Shown: one piece after another, positions 16,115 to 23,818 of the stretch | Layout: every line of letters begins with the position of its first letter | How positions within the stretch are numbered: position 1 is the first letter of the stretch | NCBI GenBank assembly: GCA_023512135.1 | Contig: JAIMAG010000020.1 | Coordinates: 1 to 40,326, forward strand | Source: Terriglobia bacterium | GTDB lineage: Bacteria; Acidobacteriota; Terriglobia; Acidiferrales; UBA7541 | DNA: 40,326 nt | Direction: 5' to 3' | The notes under the pieces: generated by a model | Seen by the model: only the letters and a program-made list of their open reading frames with translations | Databases searched by the model: none | Told to the model about the DNA's origin: nothing | Position numbers and translations under genes: made by a program

Positions 16115-18160
16115 GTGAATCGTTGGAAATCTTTCCTGGTGGCGCTGGCCGTCCTGCTGGCCGCGCTGACTGCCGCCGCGCAGCCGAAGCGTGCGATTTC
16201 TTTCGACGACTTGATGGCCCTGCATCGGATTGCCGAGCCGCAGATTTCCCCGGACGGCAACTGGGTGGTGTACTCGGTGGGCACACCCGACCTGGAGGCC
16301 AACCGCATTCCGCGGAACCTCTGGCTGGTGCCGCTCGCCGGCGGCGAGCCGAAGCAGCTCACCCGCAGCGGCCGCGATTCGCACCCGCGCTGGGCACCGG
16401 ACAGCAAGCGCATCGCCTTCATCTCCAGCCGCGACGGCACGCCACAGGTGTACATCATCTCCATCGAAGGCGGCGAAGCCACGAAACTCACCAACGTTTC
16501 CGGCGGCGTCGCGAATGTGCTCTGGTCGCCGGACGGGAAGTGGATTGCCTTCACCTCGGACGTCTATCCCGATTGTGCCGACGATGCCTGCAACCGCCGG
16601 CGCGACGAAGAACGCGAGCGATCCCGGGTGCAGGCGCGCATCTACGAAACACTGCTCTATCGCCACTGGGACACCTGGGAAGACGGCAAATACAGCCATC
16701 TGTTTGTTGTTCCAGCCGACGGGGGCACCCCGCGGGATCTGACCCCGGGAGCTACCTACGACGTGCCTCCGTTCTCGCTGGGCGGCCCCGAACCGATCAC
16801 CTTCTCGCCGGAGGGCACCGAGCTGTGCTACACCGCGATCACCGATGCTGAACGGGCGCTGAGCACGAACGCCGATCTGTTCGTGGTTCCGGTCGCGGGC
16901 GGCCCGTCCCGGCGCATCACCACCAATCCCGGCTATGACGGCGGCCCGGCCTACTCGCCCGACGGCCGCTGGATCGCCTACCGCGCCCAGTTCCAGTACG
17001 GCTACGAGAGCGATCGCTGGCGACTGATGCTCTACTCGCGCACCGACGGCCGTCACCTCAACCTCACCGAAAAATTCGACCGCAGCGTGGAAGGGCCCGT
17101 GTGGTCGGCCGACAGCCAGACGATTTATTTCCAGGCCGAAGACTGCGGCTACCTGCCGGTTTTTTCGGTTCCCGCCGCACCGGGCCATACGCCCAAGGTC
17201 ATCCTTCCTGCCAGCTACAACGGCGAGCTGGCCCTCAGCCCGGATGGACGTACTCTGGTGGTTTCGCGTTCCAGTCTGCAGATGCCCGCCGAGCTGTTCG
17301 TCGCCCAGGTGGATGGCACCGGCGTGCGCCAGCTCACCCGCCACAATGCCGCGCGGCTGGCGCAGCTCGAGCTGCATCCCGCCGAACATTTCTGGTTTCC
17401 CGGCGCCGGCGGCACCCGCATCCACGGCATGCTGTTGCGCCCACCGCAATTCGACCCGAACCGGAAATATCCGCTGCTGCTGTTGCTGCACGGCGGACCG
17501 CAGACGATGTGGGGAGATAGCTGGGGCTATCGCTGGAATCCGCAGGTGTTCGCCGCGCCGGGCTACGTGGTGCTGATGATCAACCGGCGTGGCTCAACCG
17601 GCTTCGGACAGGGCTTCGTGGATGAAATCCGCGGCGACTACGGCGGCAAGCCGTACGAAGACCTGATGCGCGGCGTGGACTTCGTGCTGGAGCACTATCC
17701 CTTTGTGGACGGCTCGCGCATGGCCGCTGCCGGCGGCAGCTACGGCGGATTCATGGCCAACTGGATTGCCACGCACACCGGACGCTTCCGTGCCATCATC
17801 ACTCACGCCAGCATCTTCGAACAGGTGAGCATGTACGGCGCCACCGAGGAGCTCTGGTTTATGGAGTGGGACCAGATGGGCACTCCGTGGACCAACCCCG
17901 AAGGTTACCGAAAATGGTCACCGGCGAGCTACGCCGCTGCCCTAGGGGAATTCAAAACGCCCACGCTCGTCATCCACGGCGAGCTCGACTACCGCGTGCC
18001 GTACACGCAGGGTCTGCAGATGTTCACCGCGCTGCAGCGCCAGGGCGTGCCTTCGAAACTGCTGCTGTTTCCCGATGAAGGCCACTGGGTGCTCAAGCCG
18101 CAGAACAGCCGACTCTGGTATGAAACGTTCCTGGACTGGCTGGCCCGCTGGCTGCGCTAG
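16115..18160 (+). CDS. Secreted S9-family peptidase (acylaminoacyl-peptidase-like, S9C)
   Basis: I start this gene at the GTG at 16115, which has GGAGGAGG just upstream and gives an immediate signal peptide (NRWKSFLVALAVLLAALTAAAQP). Longer in-frame extensions to the left are antisense to the prolyl oligopeptidase and not real. The product has 681 residues. The propeller (ISPDGNWVVYSVG, WAPDSKRIAFISSRDG, WSPDGKWIAFTSDVYPDC) fills residues ~30-400. The hydrolase domain has HGGPQTMWGD, the nucleophile in AAAGGSYGGFMANWIATHTGRF, the Asp in IHGELDYRVPYTQG and the His in FPDEGHWVLKP. It is divergent from the prolyl oligopeptidase gene; the 294-bp space between them probably holds both promoters, but I see no convincing boxes. 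Confidence 0.9.
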   Translation: MNRWKSFLVALAVLLAALTAAAQPKRAISFDDLMALHRIAEPQISPDGNWVVYSVGTPDLEANRIPRNLWLVPLAGGEPKQLTRSGRDSHPRWAPDSKRIAFISSRDGTPQVYIISIEGGEATKLTNVSGGVANVLWSPDGKWIAFTSDVYPDCADDACNRRRDEERERSRVQARIYETLLYRHWDTWEDGKYSHLFVVPADGGTPRDLTPGATYDVPPFSLGGPEPITFSPEGTELCYTAITDAERALSTNADLFVVPVAGGPSRRITTNPGYDGGPAYSPDGRWIAYRAQFQYGYESDRWRLMLYSRTDGRHLNLTEKFDRSVEGPVWSADSQTIYFQAEDCGYLPVFSVPAAPGHTPKVILPASYNGELALSPDGRTLVVSRSSLQMPAELFVAQVDGTGVRQLTRHNAARLAQLELHPAEHFWFPGAGGTRIHGMLLRPPQFDPNRKYPLLLLLHGGPQTMWGDSWGYRWNPQVFAAPGYVVLMINRRGSTGFGQGFVDEIRGDYGGKPYEDLMRGVDFVLEHYPFVDGSRMAAAGGSYGGFMANWIATHTGRFRAIITHASIFEQVSMYGATEELWFMEWDQMGTPWTNPEGYRKWSPASYAAALGEFKTPTLVIHGELDYRVPYTQGLQMFTALQRQGVPSKLLLFPDEGHWVLKPQNSRLWYETFLDWLARWLR

Positions 18161-18394
18161 CTCGGTGGTGGCGCAGAAAATGCTTCCCTGACTCGGACGA
18201 GTTAATTATACTCGGCAAAAATCGGGACAGGTGAAACCGGTGTTGCGCAGGCAAGCCGCGCTCCTGATTCTGCTGGCCTCATTACCCAGGATTGTCTGGC
18301 CCAACGTCCCGAACGGCCGGAGATTCCCACGAGCTCCGGTCGCAACCCTTCGGCCACGCTGCTACAACCCAAGGCCGGCCGCCTGGTCATCCGG

Positions 18395-20137
18395 GTGCGG
18401 ACGCAAAACGGTGCGCCGCTGGCCGGCGAGGCGATCGTGCGCATCTTCTCGAACATGACCGGTCTGGAGAAGGTGGTCGGCATCACTTCCGTCGGCGACG
18501 CGGAAGTCGCCAGCATCCCCATCGGTGAATACCAGATCGAAGTCCGTGCCCCGGGTTTCCGCCTGTTTCAGGACCAGATCACCGTATGGACCGACGAATC
18601 CACCAATTACGCGCACATCGAGCTGGTGCCGGAATCGGCAGCCAGCGGGGAGTTCGCCGCACCGGTTCTGCTTGCTCCGAAGGCGCGCCGCGAAATGGAA
18701 AAAGCGCTGGCGGCACTGGAGAAAAACGATCTGAAGGAAGCGCGCAGCCGGCTGGAGAAACTGGCGCGCCTGGCTCCCGGCCACCCCGACGTGAACTACC
18801 TGCTCGGCATCCTGCATCTGAAGCTCGCGGAAACTGACGCCGCACGCGCGTATCTGGAAAAAGCCCTCCGCCTGCAGCCCAACCACGTCAGCGCACAACT
18901 GGCGCTCGGCGGGCTGCTCTACACTCAGCAGGAATTTGCCGCCGCTATCCCGTTGCTGGAAGGCGTGCTGGCTGCCGACTCGCAGAACTGGGAAGCCCGC
19001 TGGATGCTGGCCAGCGCCTATTTCCAGCAACAGGAATACGAAGCCGCGCGCAGGCAACTCGAACAGGCCTTGCCGGCCAGCGGCGAACAGCGGCCGTTGC
19101 TGTTGTTGCTGCTCGCGCGTACCCATCTTGCGCTCGGCCAGCCGGAGCCGGCGCGGCAGCAGCTCGAGCGGCTGCTCCGCGAGCACCCCCAGCACGCCGC
19201 CACCTCCGCTGCGCGACAACTGCTGGAGACGCTGGGGCACGTCGAACTCGCCGCGGCAGCATCGGTGCCACTGGCCCCGGTCCGACCCGAGCGCATTGCC
19301 CCTTTGCGCCCGTCGGTGGAACCCCGCCGCTGGGCGCCCCCGGCCATCGATGAACTGCGGCCGCCTACGGTGGCCGGTGTGCCCTGCTCGCTTCCGGAAG
19401 TGCTCCGTGGTGCACGTCGTCGCGCCAGCGAACTGGTCCACCACCTGGAACGCTTCACCGCCACCGAACAGGTGCGCTTCGAACAACTGGATGAATACGG
19501 CGGCAGCAAATACCAGATGGAGCACCAGTGGGATTACCTGGTGACCATCCGACAGATTCAGCCCGGCCGCTTTTCCGTCGAAGAGATGCGCGACCCGGAA
19601 GCCTCGCCCTCGCTGTGGCCCAGCCAGATCCTGACGCGCGGGCTGGCTGCCCTAGGCCTGGTTTTTCATCCCTACTACCAGAACGATTTCCGCATGGAAT
19701 GCGAAGGACTGAGTGTTTCGGAGGGCCGGCCCGCCTGGCAGATTCGCTTCGAGCAGCGCCGAGACCGTCCGCCACGGTTCCGCTCCTTCTACGCAAAAAG
19801 CAAGCGGTGGCCGCTCCTGCTGAAAGGCCGCGCCTGGATTTCCGCCAACAGCTTTCACGTCCTGCGCCTGGAAACGAATCTGCTCGAACCGGCACCCGAA
19901 ATTGGCGTTCAGCACGAACACCTGCGCATCCGCTACCAGCCCGTGCGTTTCCGCCACCGCAACGTCGAGCTCTGGTTGCCCGCCGAAGCCGACTTCTACA
20001 TTCAATACAAAGGGCGCCGCTACCACTACCGGCACCTCTTTCGGGATTACCTGCTCTTTTCGGTGGAGATCGGCACACCACCGTCCACGGAAGACGCGCC
20101 GGGCCCGTCCCCGCCCGCGCCCGGCAGCCACCCCTGA
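18395..20137 (+). CDS. TPR protein with carboxypeptidase-like N-terminal domain (signal peptide out of frame)
   Basis: The intact frame starts at a GTG at 18395 (580 residues) but begins inside a domain: GRLVIRV just before the GTG and RTQNGAPLAGEAIVRIFSN after it form one carboxypeptidase-regulatory-like unit (to ~residue 75). Residues ~90-280 are about five TPR repeats (LEKLARLAPGHPDVNYLLGILHLKL and others), followed by a proline-rich linker and a ~210-residue C-terminal beta domain of the kind found in acidobacterial outer-membrane-associated TPR proteins. Upstream, a GTG at 18231 in a different frame encodes MKPVLRRQAALLILLAS, a good signal peptide. In the main frame the DNA just downstream reads ITQDCLAQRPERPEIP, so a one-base deletion near 18282 would explain the break. 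The gene is either a frameshifted allele or carries an assembly error. Confidence 0.7.
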   Translation: MRTQNGAPLAGEAIVRIFSNMTGLEKVVGITSVGDAEVASIPIGEYQIEVRAPGFRLFQDQITVWTDESTNYAHIELVPESAASGEFAAPVLLAPKARREMEKALAALEKNDLKEARSRLEKLARLAPGHPDVNYLLGILHLKLAETDAARAYLEKALRLQPNHVSAQLALGGLLYTQQEFAAAIPLLEGVLAADSQNWEARWMLASAYFQQQEYEAARRQLEQALPASGEQRPLLLLLLARTHLALGQPEPARQQLERLLREHPQHAATSAARQLLETLGHVELAAAASVPLAPVRPERIAPLRPSVEPRRWAPPAIDELRPPTVAGVPCSLPEVLRGARRRASELVHHLERFTATEQVRFEQLDEYGGSKYQMEHQWDYLVTIRQIQPGRFSVEEMRDPEASPSLWPSQILTRGLAALGLVFHPYYQNDFRMECEGLSVSEGRPAWQIRFEQRRDRPPRFRSFYAKSKRWPLLLKGRAWISANSFHVLRLETNLLEPAPEIGVQHEHLRIRYQPVRFRHRNVELWLPAEADFYIQYKGRRYHYRHLFRDYLLFSVEIGTPPSTEDAPGPSPPAPGSHP

Positions 20138-20164
20138 CCGTTCCTCGCAGCCGAGAAATTTTCC

Positions 20165-20193
20165 TTGACACGCTTTCAATAATGGAGTATATG
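20165..20193 (+). promoter_or_regulatory. Consensus-like promoter of the Rrf2 gene
   Basis: A perfect TTGACA (20165-20170), a 17-nt spacer and TATATG (20188-20193). Transcription should start near 20200, about 4 nt before the ATG at 20204. The spacer and the next 15 bases are AT-rich, unlike the surroundings, so an autoregulatory Rrf2 operator could overlap the promoter. I could not identify a clean palindrome. Confidence 0.6.
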
Positions 20194-20203
20194 GTCAATT
20201 AGT

Positions 20204-20635
20204 ATGCTGTTCTCGAAAGCGGCCGAATACTCCGTGCGGGCCATGACCTTCCTGGCCCTGCAACCGCCCGGAAAGCTGACCGGTGCCCGGGAAATCGCCG
20301 AAGCGGAAAACATTCCCATGCCCTTCCTCTGGAAGATCCTGCACACGCTGCGGCGTCGGCGCCTGGTCCGCTCTTTCAAGGGGATTCACGGAGGCTACGA
20401 ACTTGCCCATCCAGCAGAGGAAATCACACTGAACGACATCCTGGCGGCGACCGACGGAGAAGAACTGACCAGTGGCTGCGTGCTCGGGCTGTCGGAATGC
20501 AACGACCGGAACCCCTGCCCGCTGCACGATACCTGGAAAAACATTCGCGCCACGCTGAATCACATGCTGCAGCAGACCACACTGGCCGACCTGGCGAGCA
20601 TCGCCCGGCGGCGCTTACGGAAGCGTGCATCATGA
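20204..20635 (+). CDS. Rrf2-family transcriptional regulator (three-cysteine, NsrR/IscR-like)
   Basis: The product has 143 residues with the family's winged-helix N-terminus (MLFSKAAEYSVRAMTFLAL, GAREIAEAENIPMPFLWKILHTLRRRRLVRSFKGIHGGYELA) and three cysteines, Cys92, Cys99 and Cys105 (C-x6-C-x5-C), in the loop that holds a [2Fe-2S] or [4Fe-4S] cluster in IscR and NsrR. It therefore probably senses nitric oxide, iron-sulphur status or oxygen. A hemerythrin-like gene and a nitrate-reductase-like operon follow directly, which favours an NsrR-type NO-sensing role. That is an inference from neighbours. The start codon lies ~4 nt after the predicted transcription start and has no SD. Confidence 0.88.
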   Translation: MLFSKAAEYSVRAMTFLALQPPGKLTGAREIAEAENIPMPFLWKILHTLRRRRLVRSFKGIHGGYELAHPAEEITLNDILAATDGEELTSGCVLGLSECNDRNPCPLHDTWKNIRATLNHMLQQTTLADLASIARRRLRKRAS

Positions 20636-20728
20636 TTTTTTGCTCTATAAACCAGATAAATCTATCCAGTACTCAATTCATGCCGGCGAACGCGCCGGCC
20701 CATCCCCACCACAAGGAGACCCCAGAGT

Positions 20729-21307
20729 ATGCGTGCGACCGACACACTCCGCAAAGAACATGACGCGATCCTGAAAATGCTCGACGCCGCGGAGGAATTC
20801 GCCACGCGGCTCGAACGTCGCCAACCGGTTGCCCCACAGCAGCTGACCGACCTGCTGGAATTCTTCCGCCTGTTCGCCGACCAGTGCCACCACGGCAAAG
20901 AAGAAACTCTGCTTTTCCCGCTGCTCGAGAAGAAAGGAATGCCGCGGCAGGGCGGCCCGATCGGTGTGATGCTGCACGAACACGACCACGGGCGCGCGCT
21001 CATCGCCGAAATGCGCGAATCCGTGCAGGCCCTCACGGCCGGCGACGCCGCAGCCGGCGCGCGGTGGGCCCACGCCGCACGGCGCTACGTCGCTCTGCTG
21101 CGCGAGCACATCGACAAGGAAAACGAAATCCTGTTTCGCATGGCGGAGCGGATGCTTTCCGAAGCCGAGCAGGAGAACCTCGCCCGCGAGTTCGATCGGC
21201 TCGAAACCGAAACGATGGGGCTCGGCACCCATGAACGGTTGCATCGCCTGATGGACGAGCTGACCGCACAATTGTTCGGCAGTGCAGCGAAACCGAGTGC
21301 TTCCTGA
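20729..21307 (+). CDS. Hemerythrin-like HHE-domain protein
   Basis: The product has 192 residues, with a cytoplasmic four-helix-bundle hemerythrin fold. Likely di-iron ligands are His11 (RKEHDAILKML), His54/His55 and Glu58 (CHHGKEETLLFP), His83 to His87 (LHEHDHGRAL) and the REHIDKENEILF segment near residue 120. AAGGAG lies 11 nt before the ATG. Proteins of this type next to Rrf2/NsrR-type regulators commonly handle nitric oxide or protect or repair iron centres, as DnrN/YtfE do; this one lacks the N-terminal ScdA domain of YtfE. The 93-bp gap to the regulator gene is AT-rich (around 20635-20690) and may contain a promoter or operator. Confidence 0.85.
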   Translation: MRATDTLRKEHDAILKMLDAAEEFATRLERRQPVAPQQLTDLLEFFRLFADQCHHGKEETLLFPLLEKKGMPRQGGPIGVMLHEHDHGRALIAEMRESVQALTAGDAAAGARWAHAARRYVALLREHIDKENEILFRMAERMLSEAEQENLAREFDRLETETMGLGTHERLHRLMDELTAQLFGSAAKPSAS

Positions 21308-21430
21308 AGAACCTCGAAAGCACGAGGGAACGATGGTGCTCCCACGAACGCTTCGGAGAACAGACCCCAACCGGATGCACCGGCTTGCTCCCCGGTGCAT
21401 CCTCAACTTCGCCGCGCCGGGGGGAGCCAT

Positions 21431-23341
21431 GTGAACGCCGCTGGCTACCGCGTCCGCCTGGCTGACGAAGCGTACTGGCGCGAGCAGATCAAGTGCCAGT
21501 ATGCCTGCCCGGTGCACACCGACGCGCGCGGCTACGTTCGCGCCATCGCCGAAGGCGATTACGAACTGGCCTACCTGATTGCGCGCGGGCCGAACCCGCT
21601 GGCCTCGATTTGCGGACGCATCTGTGGCGCCCCCTGCGAAGCGGCCTGCCGCCGCGGCACGATAGACCAGCCCATCGCCATCCGGGCGCTGAAACGTTTC
21701 GTGTGCGAACGGTACGGCGTGGACCACCGGAACGGCAACCCGCGCGAATTCTTCGACTACCTCCGGCAAAACACCGAGCCACGTGCCTGCGATGACACCG
21801 ACGAGCTGCGCCACCTGCTCGAATTTCTGGCGCGCGCCGACTTTCCCAAGCCGCAGGGCGAGCGCGTGGCGATTATCGGCTCCGGTCCGGCTGGGCTGGC
21901 GGCCGCGCACGACCTGGCGCTGATGGGTTTCCGTCCCGTGATTTTCGAGATGGAGCCGGTGCCGGCGGGCATGCTCTATACCGGCGTGCCGGGCTACCGG
22001 TTGCCGCGCGAGCTGATTCGCGCCGAAATTGCCGTCATCGAAGCCCTGGGAGTGGAGATTCGCTGCAACACGCAGGTGGGCAAAGATGTGCCGTTCGACC
22101 GCCTGCGGCAGGATTTCGCGGCCGTCATCATCGCCTGCGGGGCGAAGCGCTCGCGGCAACTGCCCATTCCGGGTGCCGACGCCCTCGGAGTGATGGGCGG
22201 CGTGGATTTCCTGCGCGATGTCGCGCTGGGCAAGCAGGTCGAACTGGGTCAGCGGGTCATCGTCATCGGCGGCGGCAACGTGGCCTACGACGTCGCGCGC
22301 ACCGTCCTGCGCCAGGAAGAGTACGACGTCTCGCGTACGGCCGCGCGCATCAAGGGCGTCCGCGAAGTGCACCTGGTCTGCCTGGAATCGCTCGAAGAGA
22401 TGCCCGCCGACACCGTGGAAATCCTCGAAGGCGCCGAAGAAGGCATTGTCCGGCACAACAGTTGGGGACCGAAGGAAATCCTGACCCGGGAGGTGGATGG
22501 TCAGAGGTTTGTGCGCGGCGTGCGGTTCGTGCGGTGCACCTCGGTCTATGACGAGCAGAAACGCTTCGCGCCCCGGTTCGACGAGTCGGTCGAGATGACG
22601 CTCGAAGGCGACACCGTGCTGCTCTCGGTCGGCCAGGCTGCCGACCTGAGTTTTCTCGACCCCGAGCGGGACGGCATCGAGCTGCGCTCGCCGCAGCAGA
22701 TTGTCAGCGACCCGGCGACCGGAGCGACTACGGCAGCAGGCGTGTTCGTGGCAGGCGACATCGCCTACGGCCCCAAACTGATGATTCACGCCATCGCCAG
22801 CGGCAAGCAGGCAGCTCGTTCCGTCTACCGGTACCTGCGAGGGTGCGAAATCGCTCCCGAAGACGTGCAGTTCCATTTTCCCATCGAGCGCTACCGCCGC
22901 GAGAAATCTTACGAAAAACGTCCGCGGGTGCCGATCCCCACGCTCACGCCGGCCGAGCGGCTGGCCAATCCGAAAGCCCTGGTCGAAATCGGCTACTCGG
23001 AAGCAGAAGCGCGCGCCGAGGCCGGCCGCTGCCTGGACTGCGGCGTGAACACAATTTTCGATGGCGAGCGCTGCATCCTGTGCGGCGGCTGCGTGGACGT
23101 CTGCCCGACGGCCTGCCTGAAGCTGGTCTCGCTCGACCGCATCCAGTCCACACCGGAACTCGCTTCCCTGCTGCGTTCGCTCGCGCTCGATGCGGAACCG
23201 GAACTTTCCGCCATTCTCAAAGACGAGGACCGCTGCATCCGCTGCGGGCTGTGCGCCGAGCGTTGTCCAACGACGGCCATCACCATGGAACGTTTCCTGT
23301 TTTCGAGGGAGTGGAGACCATGTCCGACACCAACGACGTGA
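21431..23341 (+). CDS. GltD-like FAD/NAD(P) oxidoreductase with C-terminal 2x[4Fe-4S] ferredoxin domain
   Basis: The product has 636 residues starting at the GTG at 21431, which has GGGGAG just upstream; an ATG overlapping it at 21429 is in another frame and hits a stop at once. The N-terminus (QIKCQYACPVHTDARGYVRAIAEGDYELAYLIARGPNPLASICGRICGAPCEAACRRG) is the Fe-S domain of glutamate-synthase small subunits. Then come an FAD motif (VAIIGSGPAGLAAAHDLALMGF), an NAD(P) motif (VIVIGGGNVAYDVART) and VFVAGDIAYGPKLMIHAIASGKQAA. The C-terminus adds two ferredoxin clusters: CILCGGCVDVCPTAC and CIRCGLCAERCPTTA. Such proteins pass electrons between NAD(P)H and ferredoxin-like partners. Its 3' end overlaps the Rieske gene by 22 bp, tying it to the respiratory operon, where it may feed NAD(P)H electrons in. 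That role is inferred. Confidence 0.82.
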   Translation: MNAAGYRVRLADEAYWREQIKCQYACPVHTDARGYVRAIAEGDYELAYLIARGPNPLASICGRICGAPCEAACRRGTIDQPIAIRALKRFVCERYGVDHRNGNPREFFDYLRQNTEPRACDDTDELRHLLEFLARADFPKPQGERVAIIGSGPAGLAAAHDLALMGFRPVIFEMEPVPAGMLYTGVPGYRLPRELIRAEIAVIEALGVEIRCNTQVGKDVPFDRLRQDFAAVIIACGAKRSRQLPIPGADALGVMGGVDFLRDVALGKQVELGQRVIVIGGGNVAYDVARTVLRQEEYDVSRTAARIKGVREVHLVCLESLEEMPADTVEILEGAEEGIVRHNSWGPKEILTREVDGQRFVRGVRFVRCTSVYDEQKRFAPRFDESVEMTLEGDTVLLSVGQAADLSFLDPERDGIELRSPQQIVSDPATGATTAAGVFVAGDIAYGPKLMIHAIASGKQAARSVYRYLRGCEIAPEDVQFHFPIERYRREKSYEKRPRVPIPTLTPAERLANPKALVEIGYSEAEARAEAGRCLDCGVNTIFDGERCILCGGCVDVCPTACLKLVSLDRIQSTPELASLLRSLALDAEPELSAILKDEDRCIRCGLCAERCPTTAITMERFLFSREWRPCPTPTT

Positions 23342-23808
23342 AACCTTCACGCCTGGAACCGCCACCGGTCACCCGGCGCAGCTTTTTGAGCATCGCTTCG
23401 CTGATCAGTTTTCTGGCCGCGATGGGCACCGCCCTGGCCGGCGTGCTGCGTCTGCCCAAACCCACCGTCGAGCCCGGACCGGTGCGACGGTACAAGGTCG
23501 GCCACCCCGAGCAATTCCCGGTCGGAGCGGAAACCCTGTTTGCCGAGCAGAACTTTGTGGTCCGGCGCGACGCCGCGGGCGTTTATGCCATCTCGACCAC
23601 CTGCACGCATCTGGGCTGCGCCGTCGCGCGCACTGCCGAAGGATTCGCCTGCCCCTGCCACGGTTCGAAATTCGCTGCCAACGGCCGCGTGCTGGCCGGA
23701 CCGGCCCCGCGGCCGCTGCCGTGGCTGGAAATCAGCCGTGCCGCCGACGGCCAACTGGTTGTGTACGTGGACCGGGAAGTGCCCGAAGGCACCCACTTCC
23801 AAGCTTAG
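23320..23808 (+). CDS. Rieske [2Fe-2S] protein of a cytochrome bc complex
   Basis: The product has 162 residues starting at the ATG at 23320, which lies inside the end of the previous gene. An N-terminal anchor with a twin-arginine pair (VTRRSFLSIASLISFLAAMGTALAG, Arg19-Arg20) places the globular domain outside the cytoplasmic membrane. The cluster ligands are all present: CTHLGC (Cys95, His97) and CPCHGS (Cys111, His114), including the two disulphide cysteines. The extrinsic domain is smaller than in mitochondrial-type Rieske proteins, as usual for bacterial Qcr/Pet-like forms. Cytochrome b follows after 10 bp. Confidence 0.92.
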   Translation: MSDTNDVKPSRLEPPPVTRRSFLSIASLISFLAAMGTALAGVLRLPKPTVEPGPVRRYKVGHPEQFPVGAETLFAEQNFVVRRDAAGVYAISTTCTHLGCAVARTAEGFACPCHGSKFAANGRVLAGPAPRPLPWLEISRAADGQLVVYVDREVPEGTHFQA

Positions 23809-23818
23809 GAGCGAGGCC

